Below, piece after piece: positions 51,107 through 60,181 of a stretch of DNA of 64,000 nt (its first letter is position 1; each line of letters opens with the position of its first letter). The stretch lies in assembly GCA_040394475.1 (NCBI GenBank), contig JBEBSD010000005.1, positions 98,271 to 162,270 of the forward strand, read 5' to 3'. Made by a program: the position numbers and the translations under genes. The DNA is from JBEBSD01 sp040394475 (GTDB lineage Bacteria; Bacteroidota; Bacteroidia; Cytophagales; Spirosomataceae). Below the pieces are notes generated by a model that searched no databases, was not told the origin of the DNA, and saw only the letters and a program-made list of their open reading frames with translations.

Positions 51107-52987
51107 TCAGTTGATCATTACCAGCGCTCCTTTCAAACTGGCCTGCGCCCCGCCTTCCAGGGCCAGCTGCGCATTTCCTTTTACGGAAGTCTGTGCTTTC
51201 CCCTCGATGTCAACACTCGTTCCTTCCATTTTCACGCCCATTTCACCTTTTAAATTAAGGTTAGACTGAGAGGAGAGCTTCATATCCGACTGGGCTTCTA
51301 CTTTCATCGTGGACTGGCTTTGGATGGTTCCTCTTTGCGTGTCGACAATCCATTCCTGGTCGGCTGTCATGCTGATTTTGTCGGCTTTCAGCTCAATTTC
51401 TTTCGCTTCCAGCTGAATTTTTCCTTCACTCTTCACGCCGATGCGGGGTTCACCGTCGAGGGAAAGTATCACCTCATTTTTGCTGTCTTTGTTATAAATA
51501 TGGATTTGCTCTTTTCCGCTGGAATCGTCGATGATGATGTGATTGCCTCCTTTGGTGATAATCCCTTTGATGTTGTTTTCCTGGTGAAAGAGGCCGCTTC
51601 CGGGCCGTACGTTTCCGTGGTACATGGAACCGCGGACAAAAGGCAGGTCGGGATTGCCGAATTCAAAGTCTACAAAGACCACCTCGTCCACTTCCGGCAC
51701 AAAATACACCCCCTGGCTATCGCCGCTCATCAGGTTGGCAACCCGGATCCAGGGAGTCTGTTCGTTGGCCTTCTGCCAGTAAAAGCGTACCTGCACCCGC
51801 CCCATAGTTTCGGGATCGGCGGTGTCCACGACTTTGGCGGGTTGGGTTTCTGCCTTAGGGGAGAAAACCCGGTAATCTACAGGTGGGTAGTCGACGTCTC
51901 GGGGGATGGCTTCAAAGCTATTTTGGTAAAATCCCCTGGAGTCCACATAATGATGGATGCTCGTGACAATAAAGCTTCCATAATCGTCGGTGCGCAGCAA
52001 TTTGCCATTTTCAAGGATGTCGTCTTTTATTTTTACAGGACTGCCTACCCGAACATTAAGGCTGGTGCTAGTGCCTTTCAAAACAGCCAAACGGTTGGAA
52101 GACTCACTCCTTCTGTAGTTGACCGCCCTTTTAAGCGTTTTCTCACTTTGCTGGTTATGAAAGGAAAGATCTATGTTTTCATAGCTGAACACTGCATCCG
52201 ATTTTGACAAAGCGGCCTGTGCATAGTCCTGAACGTTTACGGTTTCATCTTTAGAGGACGCTGTATAGCTCTCGTCCTCTACATAGTCGTAGGAAACACC
52301 CTGAAAAACCATCGGAACGAGTTTGACTTCGTACTCCAGCCGTGAAAGGTTACTTCCGTATTCCAGCGTAGCGATGTCGGTTTTGTTACGCGCCGATTTC
52401 CCAAACAAGACCTCGTCTCCGTCATAATAGAACCATTCTCCAAAGGTTTCAGCTAAACGCTGTAAAAAATGGTAGTCATCCTCCTCAAATTGGGTGATGT
52501 AAGGGATGGTTTCGCTATATATTGGACTTACGTGGGATTTAAGCAATCCTTTGAAAGGGTTAAGCACTTCATTCACGATGTCGGTCAGTGATCTTTCGCT
52601 GAACGACCGGGTATTGGCACCGGTGTTCAACAACATCGTAGGGCTCATTCCCGAAATGATCACTGAACTATCGACGGCATCCGTCATCTGCAGCTGCACT
52701 CCCGTTACGATCCCGATGAACGTTTGTTCGGTTTCCTGTCGTAAGTTTCCGGATGCATCGGAAGTACCCTGCATGATGGTTGCAGTCACCTTTTCACCGA
52801 CCCATTTCTGAGTGAGCTCTTTAAGGCTCGCCTGGCTGTCCGCGCTTTTTCCCAACACCTCGTTCACCTGACCGGTTCCCAAATGGATGTCCAGAAGGTG
52901 ATGGCTGTCAAAGGGCTGCGACAGCCTAAGGTCCACAAATTCTTTGATAGTGGACGAGCCAAGAGTGAGGTTAATGCGGTTGATCAT
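51107..52987 (-). CDS. tssI: T6SS spike protein VgrG (TssI)
   Basis: 626 residues. The N-terminal gp27-like part contains SPIYSETIPYITQFEEDDYH and FLQRLAETFGEWFYYDG. The OB-fold/gp5 hinge is MGRVQVRFYWQKANEQTPWI with VYFVPEVDEVVFVDFEFGNP. The C-terminal needle is a repetitive beta-helix (IQLEAKEIELKADKI, MKLSSQSNLNLKGEMGVKME, AQLALEGGAQASLKGALVMI). No extra effector domain follows the needle, so effectors must ride on Hcp, PAAR or the spike as separate proteins. Immediately upstream in the operon are three AT-rich unknown genes. Confidence 0.95.
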   Translation of the reverse strand: MINRINLTLGSSTIKEFVDLRLSQPFDSHHLLDIHLGTGQVNEVLGKSADSQASLKELTQKWVGEKVTATIMQGTSDASGNLRQETEQTFIGIVTGVQLQMTDAVDSSVIISGMSPTMLLNTGANTRSFSERSLTDIVNEVLNPFKGLLKSHVSPIYSETIPYITQFEEDDYHFLQRLAETFGEWFYYDGDEVLFGKSARNKTDIATLEYGSNLSRLEYEVKLVPMVFQGVSYDYVEDESYTASSKDETVNVQDYAQAALSKSDAVFSYENIDLSFHNQQSEKTLKRAVNYRRSESSNRLAVLKGTSTSLNVRVGSPVKIKDDILENGKLLRTDDYGSFIVTSIHHYVDSRGFYQNSFEAIPRDVDYPPVDYRVFSPKAETQPAKVVDTADPETMGRVQVRFYWQKANEQTPWIRVANLMSGDSQGVYFVPEVDEVVFVDFEFGNPDLPFVRGSMYHGNVRPGSGLFHQENNIKGIITKGGNHIIIDDSSGKEQIHIYNKDSKNEVILSLDGEPRIGVKSEGKIQLEAKEIELKADKISMTADQEWIVDTQRGTIQSQSTMKVEAQSDMKLSSQSNLNLKGEMGVKMEGTSVDIEGKAQTSVKGNAQLALEGGAQASLKGALVMIN

Positions 52988-53013
52988 GAGTTACGTTATC
53001 TATTCGTATGATC

Positions 53014-54216
53014 TTAAATTTTCATTTCGGTTAGTTTCTCTGCCAATTCTTTCAGAATACGTTTGATTGCGGAGGAGAAAAAGTCGGAAAAGAAACTATC
53101 TTTCAAGTGCAAAATCTGCGTAGATGAGGGGTCGCCTTTGTACATTCTCGACATGAAATCGCGAAACAGCCGGAAAGGATTTATGAATCCTTGAACGAAC
53201 TCGAGATGTAGATCCAGCACCTGAGTGATTACCCATTTGGATATTTCTCCGTTGCCATCCAGCAATTTTTCTAACTCTTTAGGAAAAGTATCCAGCCCCA
53301 ATTTTTTTGTGAGTTGCCTCTCCAGTACTTTTGACATGGCTATTGTGCCGGAATAGTTGACCTGGTCCCAAAACAATTCATTGAATTTTACATCCTTTCT
53401 AGTAAGATAGTCATCCAAAAACATCCTTTTATGCGTTATGAATGCCCGTCCAAATTGGAATGTCCATTCCTTTGTCAAATCAGGTAACACATTCTTTGAC
53501 GCCAAAAACCGGATCAGACGTGCGGCGGCCCTGCGAATTACAACGGAACTTATCCCTGAGCCTTTCTCGATCTTTTGAGCCCAGGGGATCATCCTTGCAG
53601 CCATACCCGTTGTTTTTATTGCTGAACCTGCAAACATCACTGAACCCTGGACAAGTGCAAAAGAGAAATATTTGGCGAAGTTCAATGCGAATTTTAACTC
53701 TATTTTGTTGATAAAGCTATCAAAGAAGTCGTTTAGGCTCAAAATGCGATAGCCGTTCATCCCCTTTATGACAATGGGTACTTTCGTTTCTTTATTAAGA
53801 CGATATGCCTGAAGCCCAACGGTCCCATTCCCTTCTTTCACCGCCGTAATCGACGTTATAAGAAAAGCCAGTTGTACATCACCAAAGTCGATGTCCGGAT
53901 CAATTATATTCATAACCGAATCGAGAAGGGTAGGGACTAATACGGGGGAGTCCCTGTAGATCCGATTAAACCAACTCGCTGTCATTTCGCTGAATAAGAC
54001 ATAATCCCCCACTGAATATCCTTCCGGGTTTTTTGTCTTGTAACTCAACTTATCCCCTTTTAGCTGAACGTCATCCAAGAACTCAAGTATCATCGGACCA
54101 GAGGGGGTGGTCTCTATTTTGAGACGACGGCTCATAGCATTTATTTTTACTTTGTATAATTCCGAAAAGCGCAGCGTTGTGACGGCTTCTCCCGATCGGG
54201 GCAAATTAATAAACAA
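53014..54216 (-). CDS. Unknown protein between Hcp and VgrG; candidate T6SS effector or cargo
   Basis: 400 residues (MSRRLKIETTPSG at codon 28 is an alternative start). I recognise no family. A beta-rich N-terminal part (RLKIETTPSGPMILEFLDDV, GYSVGDYVLFSEMTASWFNR) is followed by DFGDVQLAFLITSITAVKEG. Next comes a long amphipathic/hydrophobic stretch (about 176-206: FALNFAKYFSFALVQGSVMF), and the C-terminal half is highly charged and helical. A central hydrophobic part that could insert in membranes occurs in some T6SS effectors, but that is only a hint. The gene overlaps the upstream gene by 11 bp and ends 27 bp before vgrG. Sampled lines are about 38% GC by eye count, against about 60% in neighbouring tss genes. 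Confidence 0.7.
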   Translation of the reverse strand: MFINLPRSGEAVTTLRFSELYKVKINAMSRRLKIETTPSGPMILEFLDDVQLKGDKLSYKTKNPEGYSVGDYVLFSEMTASWFNRIYRDSPVLVPTLLDSVMNIIDPDIDFGDVQLAFLITSITAVKEGNGTVGLQAYRLNKETKVPIVIKGMNGYRILSLNDFFDSFINKIELKFALNFAKYFSFALVQGSVMFAGSAIKTTGMAARMIPWAQKIEKGSGISSVVIRRAAARLIRFLASKNVLPDLTKEWTFQFGRAFITHKRMFLDDYLTRKDVKFNELFWDQVNYSGTIAMSKVLERQLTKKLGLDTFPKELEKLLDGNGEISKWVITQVLDLHLEFVQGFINPFRLFRDFMSRMYKGDPSSTQILHLKDSFFSDFFSSAIKRILKELAEKLTEMKI

Positions 54217-54745
54217 GCGGTATTTGCTGATAGGTGAACTTTCGCAAATCCTCTCCTCTGAAGTAAATCTGTAATCCCCTCCCCATAAAGATTAAATTGG
54301 TTTGTTTTTCCGACTTGTCGGAAAATTCCGGCTGGTACTTTGTTTCTCCTATAACCGCCAGTATGGTTTGATTGGAAGGGACTTGGAGTTCATACAAATG
54401 ATCTAAATCCGACCAGTCCCGGCTGACAGCATACATACTGCGATAATCGTCAGAAAACTTCGTGCCATTACGACGAGCATTCTCCTTCAACTTGACATAG
54501 GTTTGCCGATCTGTCCACCAAGCTCCCGGATCATTGTATGTGAGAATACTCAAAGGGTTCGCAAATCTGTAAAATTTTTCCTCTCCGATAATTTCCCATA
54601 CTTGTGGGCGCTGGATAAATTCCAGCTTACCCACTGGGAAATTGTAAAATGCATTTTCCGCTTCCAGCCGTTTATGTTGGGGTCGATGAATATCTGACCA
54701 TAACACAGATTGCCATTCTATATCTGATAGTAGTCTTTTGGGCAT
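54206..54745 (-). CDS. Unknown protein between Hcp and VgrG; weak ADP-ribosyltransferase-like pattern
   Basis: 179 residues, no signal peptide. Not recognised with certainty. Several features recall small ADP-ribosyltransferase/NADase-type toxins: EEKFYRFANPLSILTY, NDPGAWWTDRQTYVKLKENA, a YELQVPSNQTILAVIGE strand, and a closing GRGLQIYFRG. The defining catalytic residues cannot be assigned from sequence alone, so this is an idea rather than a call. The stop overlaps the next gene by 11 bp, a sign of translational coupling as in toxin/immunity or chaperone/effector pairs. It is AT-rich like its two neighbours (about 35% GC in one sampled line). Confidence 0.68.
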   Translation of the reverse strand: MPKRLLSDIEWQSVLWSDIHRPQHKRLEAENAFYNFPVGKLEFIQRPQVWEIIGEEKFYRFANPLSILTYNDPGAWWTDRQTYVKLKENARRNGTKFSDDYRSMYAVSRDWSDLDHLYELQVPSNQTILAVIGETKYQPEFSDKSEKQTNLIFMGRGLQIYFRGEDLRKFTYQQIPLVY

Positions 54746-54760
54746 GGCGACTTCCGAACG

Positions 54761-55102
54761 TTAAATTTCCGATGGCCACTGCTGTCCGGCTAATACCTTT
54801 TTTGTAGCCCAATACTGAATAGCAGAGCGAATGTCAGAGCACTCTTCAGAACGTGCAAAGGTACCTCCAACACTTAAAGTGGGCAGTCCAACAATAAACG
54901 CTAAGGCAACAGGGGTAGAAACCCCTCGCGCACGACCGTATAGAAAAACAGCGATAGTTGTCCCCTTATCAAATGCTCTTTTACTATTCGATCCGATTTC
55001 ACGGGCACAATTTGTAATTGCCAATTCCGCTTCGTCACCGCCAATCCCATTTTCTTTCATAAAATCGACGAGTGTTCTGTGGATTTTGTTAAATACTCCC
55101 AT
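54761..55102 (-). CDS. Unknown small protein between Hcp and VgrG
   Basis: 113 residues. No family recognised. The middle carries two hydrophobic stretches (TTIAVFLYGR about 48-57, VSTPVALAFIVGLPTLSVGG 61-80) with Gly and Pro, flanked by charged helices; it could be a small membrane-associated protein or a helical bundle. It is the first of three AT-rich genes after tssD and lies 15 bp before the next. It could be an immunity protein, adaptor or part of a multi-subunit effector. Confidence 0.62.
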   Translation of the reverse strand: MGVFNKIHRTLVDFMKENGIGGDEAELAITNCAREIGSNSKRAFDKGTTIAVFLYGRARGVSTPVALAFIVGLPTLSVGGTFARSEECSDIRSAIQYWATKKVLAGQQWPSEI

Positions 55103-55166
55103 AAACTTTATAGTTGTTTCTTAATGTCGGACTTTTTTGCCTCTTATAAAGAGCGTCTCCGGCTGT

Positions 55167-55559
55167 CTACCACTTTTTCTCGAAGGTTACACCATCTACG
55201 CTGAGTTTTCTACAGGAGATGGTAATGTTTTCTGTCATCGTACTTGACGTCCCCGCATCCATTGATTCACTATATCCTACTATTGCCCCTTCTTCAAATT
55301 CGATCGTTTTCAGGTCTTTATCAATGTCTGCAGGATCTTTAAATGTAATTTTGCCCTTACATCGTTTAGTGGGGTGAATAGCCAATTTCCAGAATTCGGA
55401 TTCTTTTATGCCCTCCACTACAAGGCTTAAACTTCCCGCGAATACTTCAGAAGTAGTTTTTCCCGTTGCGTAGTCCGCACTTTGTGACACGGAATAAGAA
55501 CAATGGTGTAGTCTGCGTGCGTTGCCGCCGTCAATTGATACTGTTGCTTCGAAAGCCAT
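55167..55559 (-). CDS. tssD: T6SS tube protein Hcp (TssD)
   Basis: 130 residues, standard for Bacteroidota TssD. The sequence starts MAFEATVSIDGGNARRLHHC and has YSVSQSADYATGKTTSEVFA, LSLVVEGIKESEFWKLAIHP and ITISCRKLSVDGVTFEKKW, the family pattern. Hexameric rings stack into the inner tube that is fired by sheath contraction and can carry small effectors in its lumen. It lies 45 bp after tssC and 64 bp before the unknown module. Confidence 0.95.
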   Translation of the reverse strand: MAFEATVSIDGGNARRLHHCSYSVSQSADYATGKTTSEVFAGSLSLVVEGIKESEFWKLAIHPTKRCKGKITFKDPADIDKDLKTIEFEEGAIVGYSESMDAGTSSTMTENITISCRKLSVDGVTFEKKW

Positions 55560-55604
55560 GATTTTGAAAATTTGTAAGTTGATTAATAGTAAAAACTGCG
55601 TGCA

Positions 55605-56975
55605 TTATTTCACTTCCGTGTTCCATTCGTCCCCGCCATCCATTCCCGACAAGCTTACCAGGAAACTGCGGGCCGAGAAATGGGGGGTAATGGAAATGTC
55701 GACGATGATGTTTTTGATGTCGTTCGGATCTCGTTTTATATCTTTTACGGTATAGTCCTTAATAAGTTTTTTGGAACCGGTGATGCTGTTCAGGAATTTT
55801 GAGATCTGTTTGCGAAGGTTATCGTCTGTATCATATGTCCAGTTCTGAAAGGCGTAGCGGTCCAGGAAGTCTACGAGGACCTTGTTGATCCAGTCGAATA
55901 CCCGTACCACCGAATAAGTCTGCAGCCCGACATTGTCGCCGTTGAACATGGTGCGGTCGGAAAATGCCTGCACCTTCCCGTACGCAGGCAGCATCGGGAT
56001 CAGGCCCAGGCGGTTCATGTCGCCGGCCTGGTTGCGGTCGATGTTAAAGCGGGTGCCTTCCGCACCGATAAGCGAGCCGTAAGTGGCGCCGGCTACGGGC
56101 TGCGACATCAGCACCGAGCGCATCCGGCCGGCAAGGGCGGTGGATGGCGGGATGTAAAGCGCTTCCTCTTCGCCCAGGTCGTTGTAGGCTTTGCGGCCTA
56201 CGAGCCAGTTGCAGGCCATGAGCAGGTTGGCTTTGTGCGGGCTGGCATCCGCCAGCTTGTTCCGCTCAAAATCGGCGATGGCTTCCTTGGCGTTTTCAAA
56301 GTCTTCGTAGTCGGTCACCATCATCACCTTGTTTTTGCTGGCTACCCTGGCAAAGGCGTCCACGACGGTGTTCTTGCCCAGGTTGCCGGGGATCAGCAAA
56401 AGTGAATAGTTGTCGCTCAGATCGAATACCTGGTAGTGGTTGTAAAGTTCCTCTTCCACGGCATTCAGCACCTCTCCGTCCTTGATGTCGCTCGTTTGGT
56501 CCAGCGAAGCATTGACGATGGTGAGTTTGGGGATGGATTTTTCTTCGGAATTCAGGAAAAACGTAGCCAGCCCCTGGTAGGATTGCTCCAGGTCGCGGGT
56601 TTCCTCCAGAATACGGGCCTGGTTCTGTTTGAGCAGCTGCTCGTTGGCCTGCTGTCCTTCACGGGCTTTCAGCTGTGCCTGCTCGGCATTGACGCTGTCT
56701 TCCAGCAGTGCCGCCCAGAGTTCCAGGCGTTTCAGCAGGTCCTCCCGTTCGCCGTGTGTCTCTTCATCGGTGAGGTAGTTGGCTTTGGCGCCCTTTTTTT
56801 GCGGATTCAGATCGCGCACGCCTTCCACGGTGGTTTCGATGAATTTAAAACCGCCTAATGCTTTTAGGGCTTCCAGACTGTCGTCCAGTGTCTGCACCCC
56901 GGGCGCCTCGGCGGCCGGGTCTTTGTATACGGCTTCTTCGGCCTGTTTTTGGGTTTCTTCCTGTAGTTTTGCCAT
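55605..56975 (-). CDS. tssC: T6SS contractile sheath protein TssC
   Basis: 456 residues. The large sheath subunit is recognised by its length, the LEALGGFKF-like start, DFERNKLADASPHKANLLMA, the ALYIPPSTALAGRMRSVLM segment, and the long C-terminal half with TYSVVRVFDWINKVLVDFLD. TssB and TssC form the sheath that contracts to push the Hcp tube and VgrG spike out. An Ala/Glu-rich N-terminal tail (KQAEEAVYKDPAAEAPGVQ) is typical of the Bacteroidota form. It lies 52 bp after tssB. Confidence 0.95.
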   Translation of the reverse strand: MAKLQEETQKQAEEAVYKDPAAEAPGVQTLDDSLEALKALGGFKFIETTVEGVRDLNPQKKGAKANYLTDEETHGEREDLLKRLELWAALLEDSVNAEQAQLKAREGQQANEQLLKQNQARILEETRDLEQSYQGLATFFLNSEEKSIPKLTIVNASLDQTSDIKDGEVLNAVEEELYNHYQVFDLSDNYSLLLIPGNLGKNTVVDAFARVASKNKVMMVTDYEDFENAKEAIADFERNKLADASPHKANLLMACNWLVGRKAYNDLGEEEALYIPPSTALAGRMRSVLMSQPVAGATYGSLIGAEGTRFNIDRNQAGDMNRLGLIPMLPAYGKVQAFSDRTMFNGDNVGLQTYSVVRVFDWINKVLVDFLDRYAFQNWTYDTDDNLRKQISKFLNSITGSKKLIKDYTVKDIKRDPNDIKNIIVDISITPHFSARSFLVSLSGMDGGDEWNTEVK

Positions 56976-57027
56976 TTTTTTGCGGTTAACCGGCGCACAC
57001 CCGGCCGGGAAAATGATAGCGTATAAG

Positions 57028-57486
57028 TTAAAGGCTCTCTTTCAGCTCGCCGATCAGCGTTTTCAGCGCGCTGATATAGGCTGTCCGTTGCGCCGGATCG
57101 GCCAATGCCCGCTGGAGCTGCCGGTTGTTCTTCAGGTTTTTATAGAACCGGTCATAGTTGTATTCCTTTTGAGCCACCCCTTTCAGAAAGGGACTTTGCT
57201 CCAGCATCCCGTCGGGACTGAAATCTTTAAGATTGCTGAAGCTCAGTGTCTCGAATACAGGCGCCCCTTCTTCGTCCTGGAACTCGGCATCCACGCCGGG
57301 ACGGAAGTGCTCAAAAACAGATTCGACCGTTTCCAGGCCGGTAACTTTTTCAATGCCCGGATTGGAATTGAAGGCCGATACGTAAAGGGTACGGGACGGA
57401 GGAAGCGCCTCGATCTTCTCAAAACCCTGGTTGGCATTGGGGTCTACATTTCCCCCCGGCCGGATAAACTCGAATTGATTTGCCAT
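57028..57486 (-). CDS. tssB: T6SS contractile sheath protein TssB
   Basis: 152 residues. It starts MANQFEFIRPGGNVDPNANQ and shows LPPSRTLYVSAFNSNPGIEK, VFEHFRPGVDAEFQDEEG and FSNLKDFSPDGMLEQSPFL, the last being the TssB region equivalent to F-x-D-FxPD-x-V. It interlocks with TssC in the sheath and is recognised by ClpV after contraction. It lies directly downstream of tssH (57 bp). Confidence 0.95.
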   Translation of the reverse strand: MANQFEFIRPGGNVDPNANQGFEKIEALPPSRTLYVSAFNSNPGIEKVTGLETVESVFEHFRPGVDAEFQDEEGAPVFETLSFSNLKDFSPDGMLEQSPFLKGVAQKEYNYDRFYKNLKNNRQLQRALADPAQRTAYISALKTLIGELKESL

Positions 57487-57543
57487 TTTATGGTGGTTGT
57501 ATGAACGACTGTTGTTGTCTATTGAACTTTCAACGGTTGGTAA

Positions 57544-60024
57544 CTACGTGTTTTCCCAGGTAAATTCTCCCTCGGCAGCCTGATCCAGGGTGACCGTACT
57601 CCCTTTCCCGATCGTTCCCGAAATAATCATCCGCGATAAGGGCTGACGCAGCTGGTTATTGATCACCGACCGGATCGGCCGTGCGCCGAATTGCGGGTTG
57701 TAGCCTTCCTGTGCCAGCGCATTCAGCGCTTTTTCCGTGAGGATCAGTGTGATCCCCAGTTTATCCAGGCTTTTGAGCAGCGGCCTGAGCTGGTACTGGA
57801 AAATGCGTTGGATGGTTGCCTCGGTGATAGGCCTGAAAGGCGTAAGTCCGGTTAGACGCCCCAGGAATTCCGGCCTGAAATACCCTTCCATGTTTTTGAC
57901 CAGGTCGGTTTGGGTAGGAACCTCGCCGGCATTAAACGTATCGACAATAAACTGCGATCCGATATTGGAGGTAAACAGTAAAATGGCATTGGTGAAATCG
58001 CCTTCCCGGTCGAGTGTGTCGTGGAGCCGCCCCTCGTCTAGTATCTGGAGAAAAATGTCGTATACTTTGGGATGGGCTTTTTCCACCTCGTCGAACAACA
58101 CGACCGCAAACGGTTGCTGCCGGATGCGCGTTACCAGGAGCCCCCCTTCTTCATAGCCGACATAGCCGGGGGGAGATCCTTTCAGAAGCGAAACGGTGTG
58201 TTCTTCCGCGAATTCCGACATGTCGAAGCGGATAAGCGCTTTTTCATCGTTAAAGAGCAGTTCGGAAACCGCTTTCGCCAATTCGGTTTTCCCGGTGCCC
58301 GTCGGCCCCAGCAGAAAAAAGGAGGCAGGTTTACCGGCTTCACCTACTCCCGAGCGGTTTTGCCGGATGGCATTGGCGATGATTTCAATGGCAGTGTCCT
58401 GTCCTACCACGCGTTTGCGGAGATGGTCTTCCAGTTGCAGGAGCTTTTCCTGTTCGTTGGCCTGTATTTTGCCGAGGGGAATCCCTGTTTTGTAGGCCAC
58501 TACTGCGGCAACATCGGTCTTATCGACATATGCTTTGTGCTGTTTCGCTTCCGCGGCCACTTTTTCCAGCAGCGTTTCGAGGATTTCCGTTGCCTGTTCC
58601 GGTTGTTCGATCCCTTTCAGGTCGCGCAGTTCCGCTACCTGGCCCAGCAACACCGGGCTCAGACGATCGAGGAGCTGCTGCTCAAACCAATACAGTTCGT
58701 TCAGGTAATCCGCCGGGTCGGCAGCTGCCTCAAATGTAGTTTTTAAGCGCTCGTAATCTTCTGCGAGGCGGGCTATTTCTAATTCAGTTGTTTCGGTCAT
58801 GAGCTTCCGTGCGGCCATGGTCCGGTCGATCAGGTCCAGGGCTGCATCGGGCAGGCGGCGGTCTTTGATATACCGGCGCGACAGCGTCACTGCTTCCCGG
58901 ATAGCGTCTTTGTCGATCGGGAGGTCATGGTGCTTTTCAAAGTTTTCGACCACTTTTTCAATCATCCGGTACGCGCGGGTATCGTCGGGTTCGTCTACTT
59001 TTACGAGCTCGAACCGGCGGCTGAAAGCCTCGTCTTTTTCCATAAACTTCCGGTATTCGTCGAGCGTAGTGGCGCCGATTACGGTGAGCTCCCCTCGGGC
59101 GAGCTCGGGTTTCAGCAGGTTGGCCAGGCCGCTTACGCCGGCTTGAGGATCCATCAGTACGTGGATTTCATCGATAAAAAGCAACGCCCGATCGAATTGC
59201 TTGATCTCAGTGATGATATTTTTGAGCCGGTCTTCAATCTCTCCCTTGTAGGAAGCGCCGGCAATCAGGGCGCCCATGTCGAGTTGGAGCAGCTGTGCTT
59301 TTTGCAGGTGTGCGGGCACGTTGCCCTCGAGGATCAGGTGGGTGAGTCCCTCTACCAGCGCTGTTTTTCCTACGCCCGGTTCCCCTACAATGATGACATT
59401 CGGCTTGGTCCGCCGCCCCAGCGTCTCGATCATCATCCGCGTTTCTTTTTCACGTCCTATAATAGGGTCCAGTTTTCCCGCGCGGGCGAGCGCTATTTTA
59501 TCAATACAGAACCGGGAGAGAGCTTTCCCGGCGGCCGGCGCAGCGGCTGCAGCGGGTTTCCCGTTAGCGGAGCTCAGAGGCTGCCCGGTTTCGGCCTCTT
59601 CTAGGGCTTTGTCGAGGAGAAATAGTTCGGTCAGCGGAAATGCCCGCAGCTCATTCTGCGTGAAGGCTACCTCGGGGCGGCTCAATGTGATCAGCGCGGC
59701 TAATGCCGTTATTTCGGGCTGCCCCAGTTTGAGACGAACGACGTCGGCTACCTCCAGCGCTTTCAGCACTTTCTCATCGCCGGCGGGCGATTCGCTGCTC
59801 CGCGCAGAGCGAGGCAGTTTTTCGAGCTTGTATTCCGCCCATTCGCGTATGAATTGAATATCAACGCCCCAGGCGACAAGCGTGCTGCCGAGCCCCACAT
59901 CGTTGTGCAGCAGGCCTATGAGTAAATGGGCCGGGGTATACACCGCATGGCCGTGCTCTCTGGCCAGGGCCTGGGAAACCTGTATCCCGCGTTTCAGCTC
60001 GTCTGATAGGTTGATTGTCAGCAT
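57544..60024 (-). CDS. tssH: T6SS sheath-recycling ATPase ClpV (TssH)
   Basis: 826 residues. An N-terminal Clp repeat domain (ALAREHGHAVYTPAHLLIGL) is followed by two AAA+ modules with Walker A GEPGVGKT (214-221) and GPTGTGKT (573-580), plus Walker B LLFIDEIH and VVLFDEVE. The substrate loop of the second module is GSPPGYVGYEEGG. TssH unfolds contracted TssB/TssC so the sheath can be reassembled. It is the first gene of the operon; the upstream intergenic space is shared with the divergent FHA gene and contains a 22-bp palindrome. Confidence 0.95.
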   Translation of the reverse strand: MLTINLSDELKRGIQVSQALAREHGHAVYTPAHLLIGLLHNDVGLGSTLVAWGVDIQFIREWAEYKLEKLPRSARSSESPAGDEKVLKALEVADVVRLKLGQPEITALAALITLSRPEVAFTQNELRAFPLTELFLLDKALEEAETGQPLSSANGKPAAAAAPAAGKALSRFCIDKIALARAGKLDPIIGREKETRMMIETLGRRTKPNVIIVGEPGVGKTALVEGLTHLILEGNVPAHLQKAQLLQLDMGALIAGASYKGEIEDRLKNIITEIKQFDRALLFIDEIHVLMDPQAGVSGLANLLKPELARGELTVIGATTLDEYRKFMEKDEAFSRRFELVKVDEPDDTRAYRMIEKVVENFEKHHDLPIDKDAIREAVTLSRRYIKDRRLPDAALDLIDRTMAARKLMTETTELEIARLAEDYERLKTTFEAAADPADYLNELYWFEQQLLDRLSPVLLGQVAELRDLKGIEQPEQATEILETLLEKVAAEAKQHKAYVDKTDVAAVVAYKTGIPLGKIQANEQEKLLQLEDHLRKRVVGQDTAIEIIANAIRQNRSGVGEAGKPASFFLLGPTGTGKTELAKAVSELLFNDEKALIRFDMSEFAEEHTVSLLKGSPPGYVGYEEGGLLVTRIRQQPFAVVLFDEVEKAHPKVYDIFLQILDEGRLHDTLDREGDFTNAILLFTSNIGSQFIVDTFNAGEVPTQTDLVKNMEGYFRPEFLGRLTGLTPFRPITEATIQRIFQYQLRPLLKSLDKLGITLILTEKALNALAQEGYNPQFGARPIRSVINNQLRQPLSRMIISGTIGKGSTVTLDQAAEGEFTWENT

Positions 60025-60089
60025 TTTGAAAGGGTCGGCAAATGAGTGAAAATCGATGATGCAATGTTATTAAAGATACACGCATGAGG

Positions 60090-60111
60090 AAATACGTCAT
60101 TTGACGTATTT
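60090..60111. promoter_or_regulatory. 22-bp palindrome, copy 1 (tssH/FHA divergent promoter)
   Basis: Perfect arms AAATACGTCA and TGACGTATTT separated by TT, in the 157-bp gap between the divergent tssH and FHA genes. The same element (one arm base different) occurs at 63924-63945. Size and symmetry fit a dimeric regulator binding site; a T-run follows on the plus strand, so an alternative reading is a short terminator-like hairpin. Confidence 0.7.
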
Positions 60112-60181
60112 TTTTTAACGGGCACATTTCGCTACTTGCAAAGGTGATTTTAACACTTGATTTAAAGGCATTTGATCACAA

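Noticed and set aside
51320..52207. 295-codon plus-strand frame opposite vgrG
   Set aside because: The VgrG translation on the minus strand is unmistakable; the opposite frame has no family pattern.
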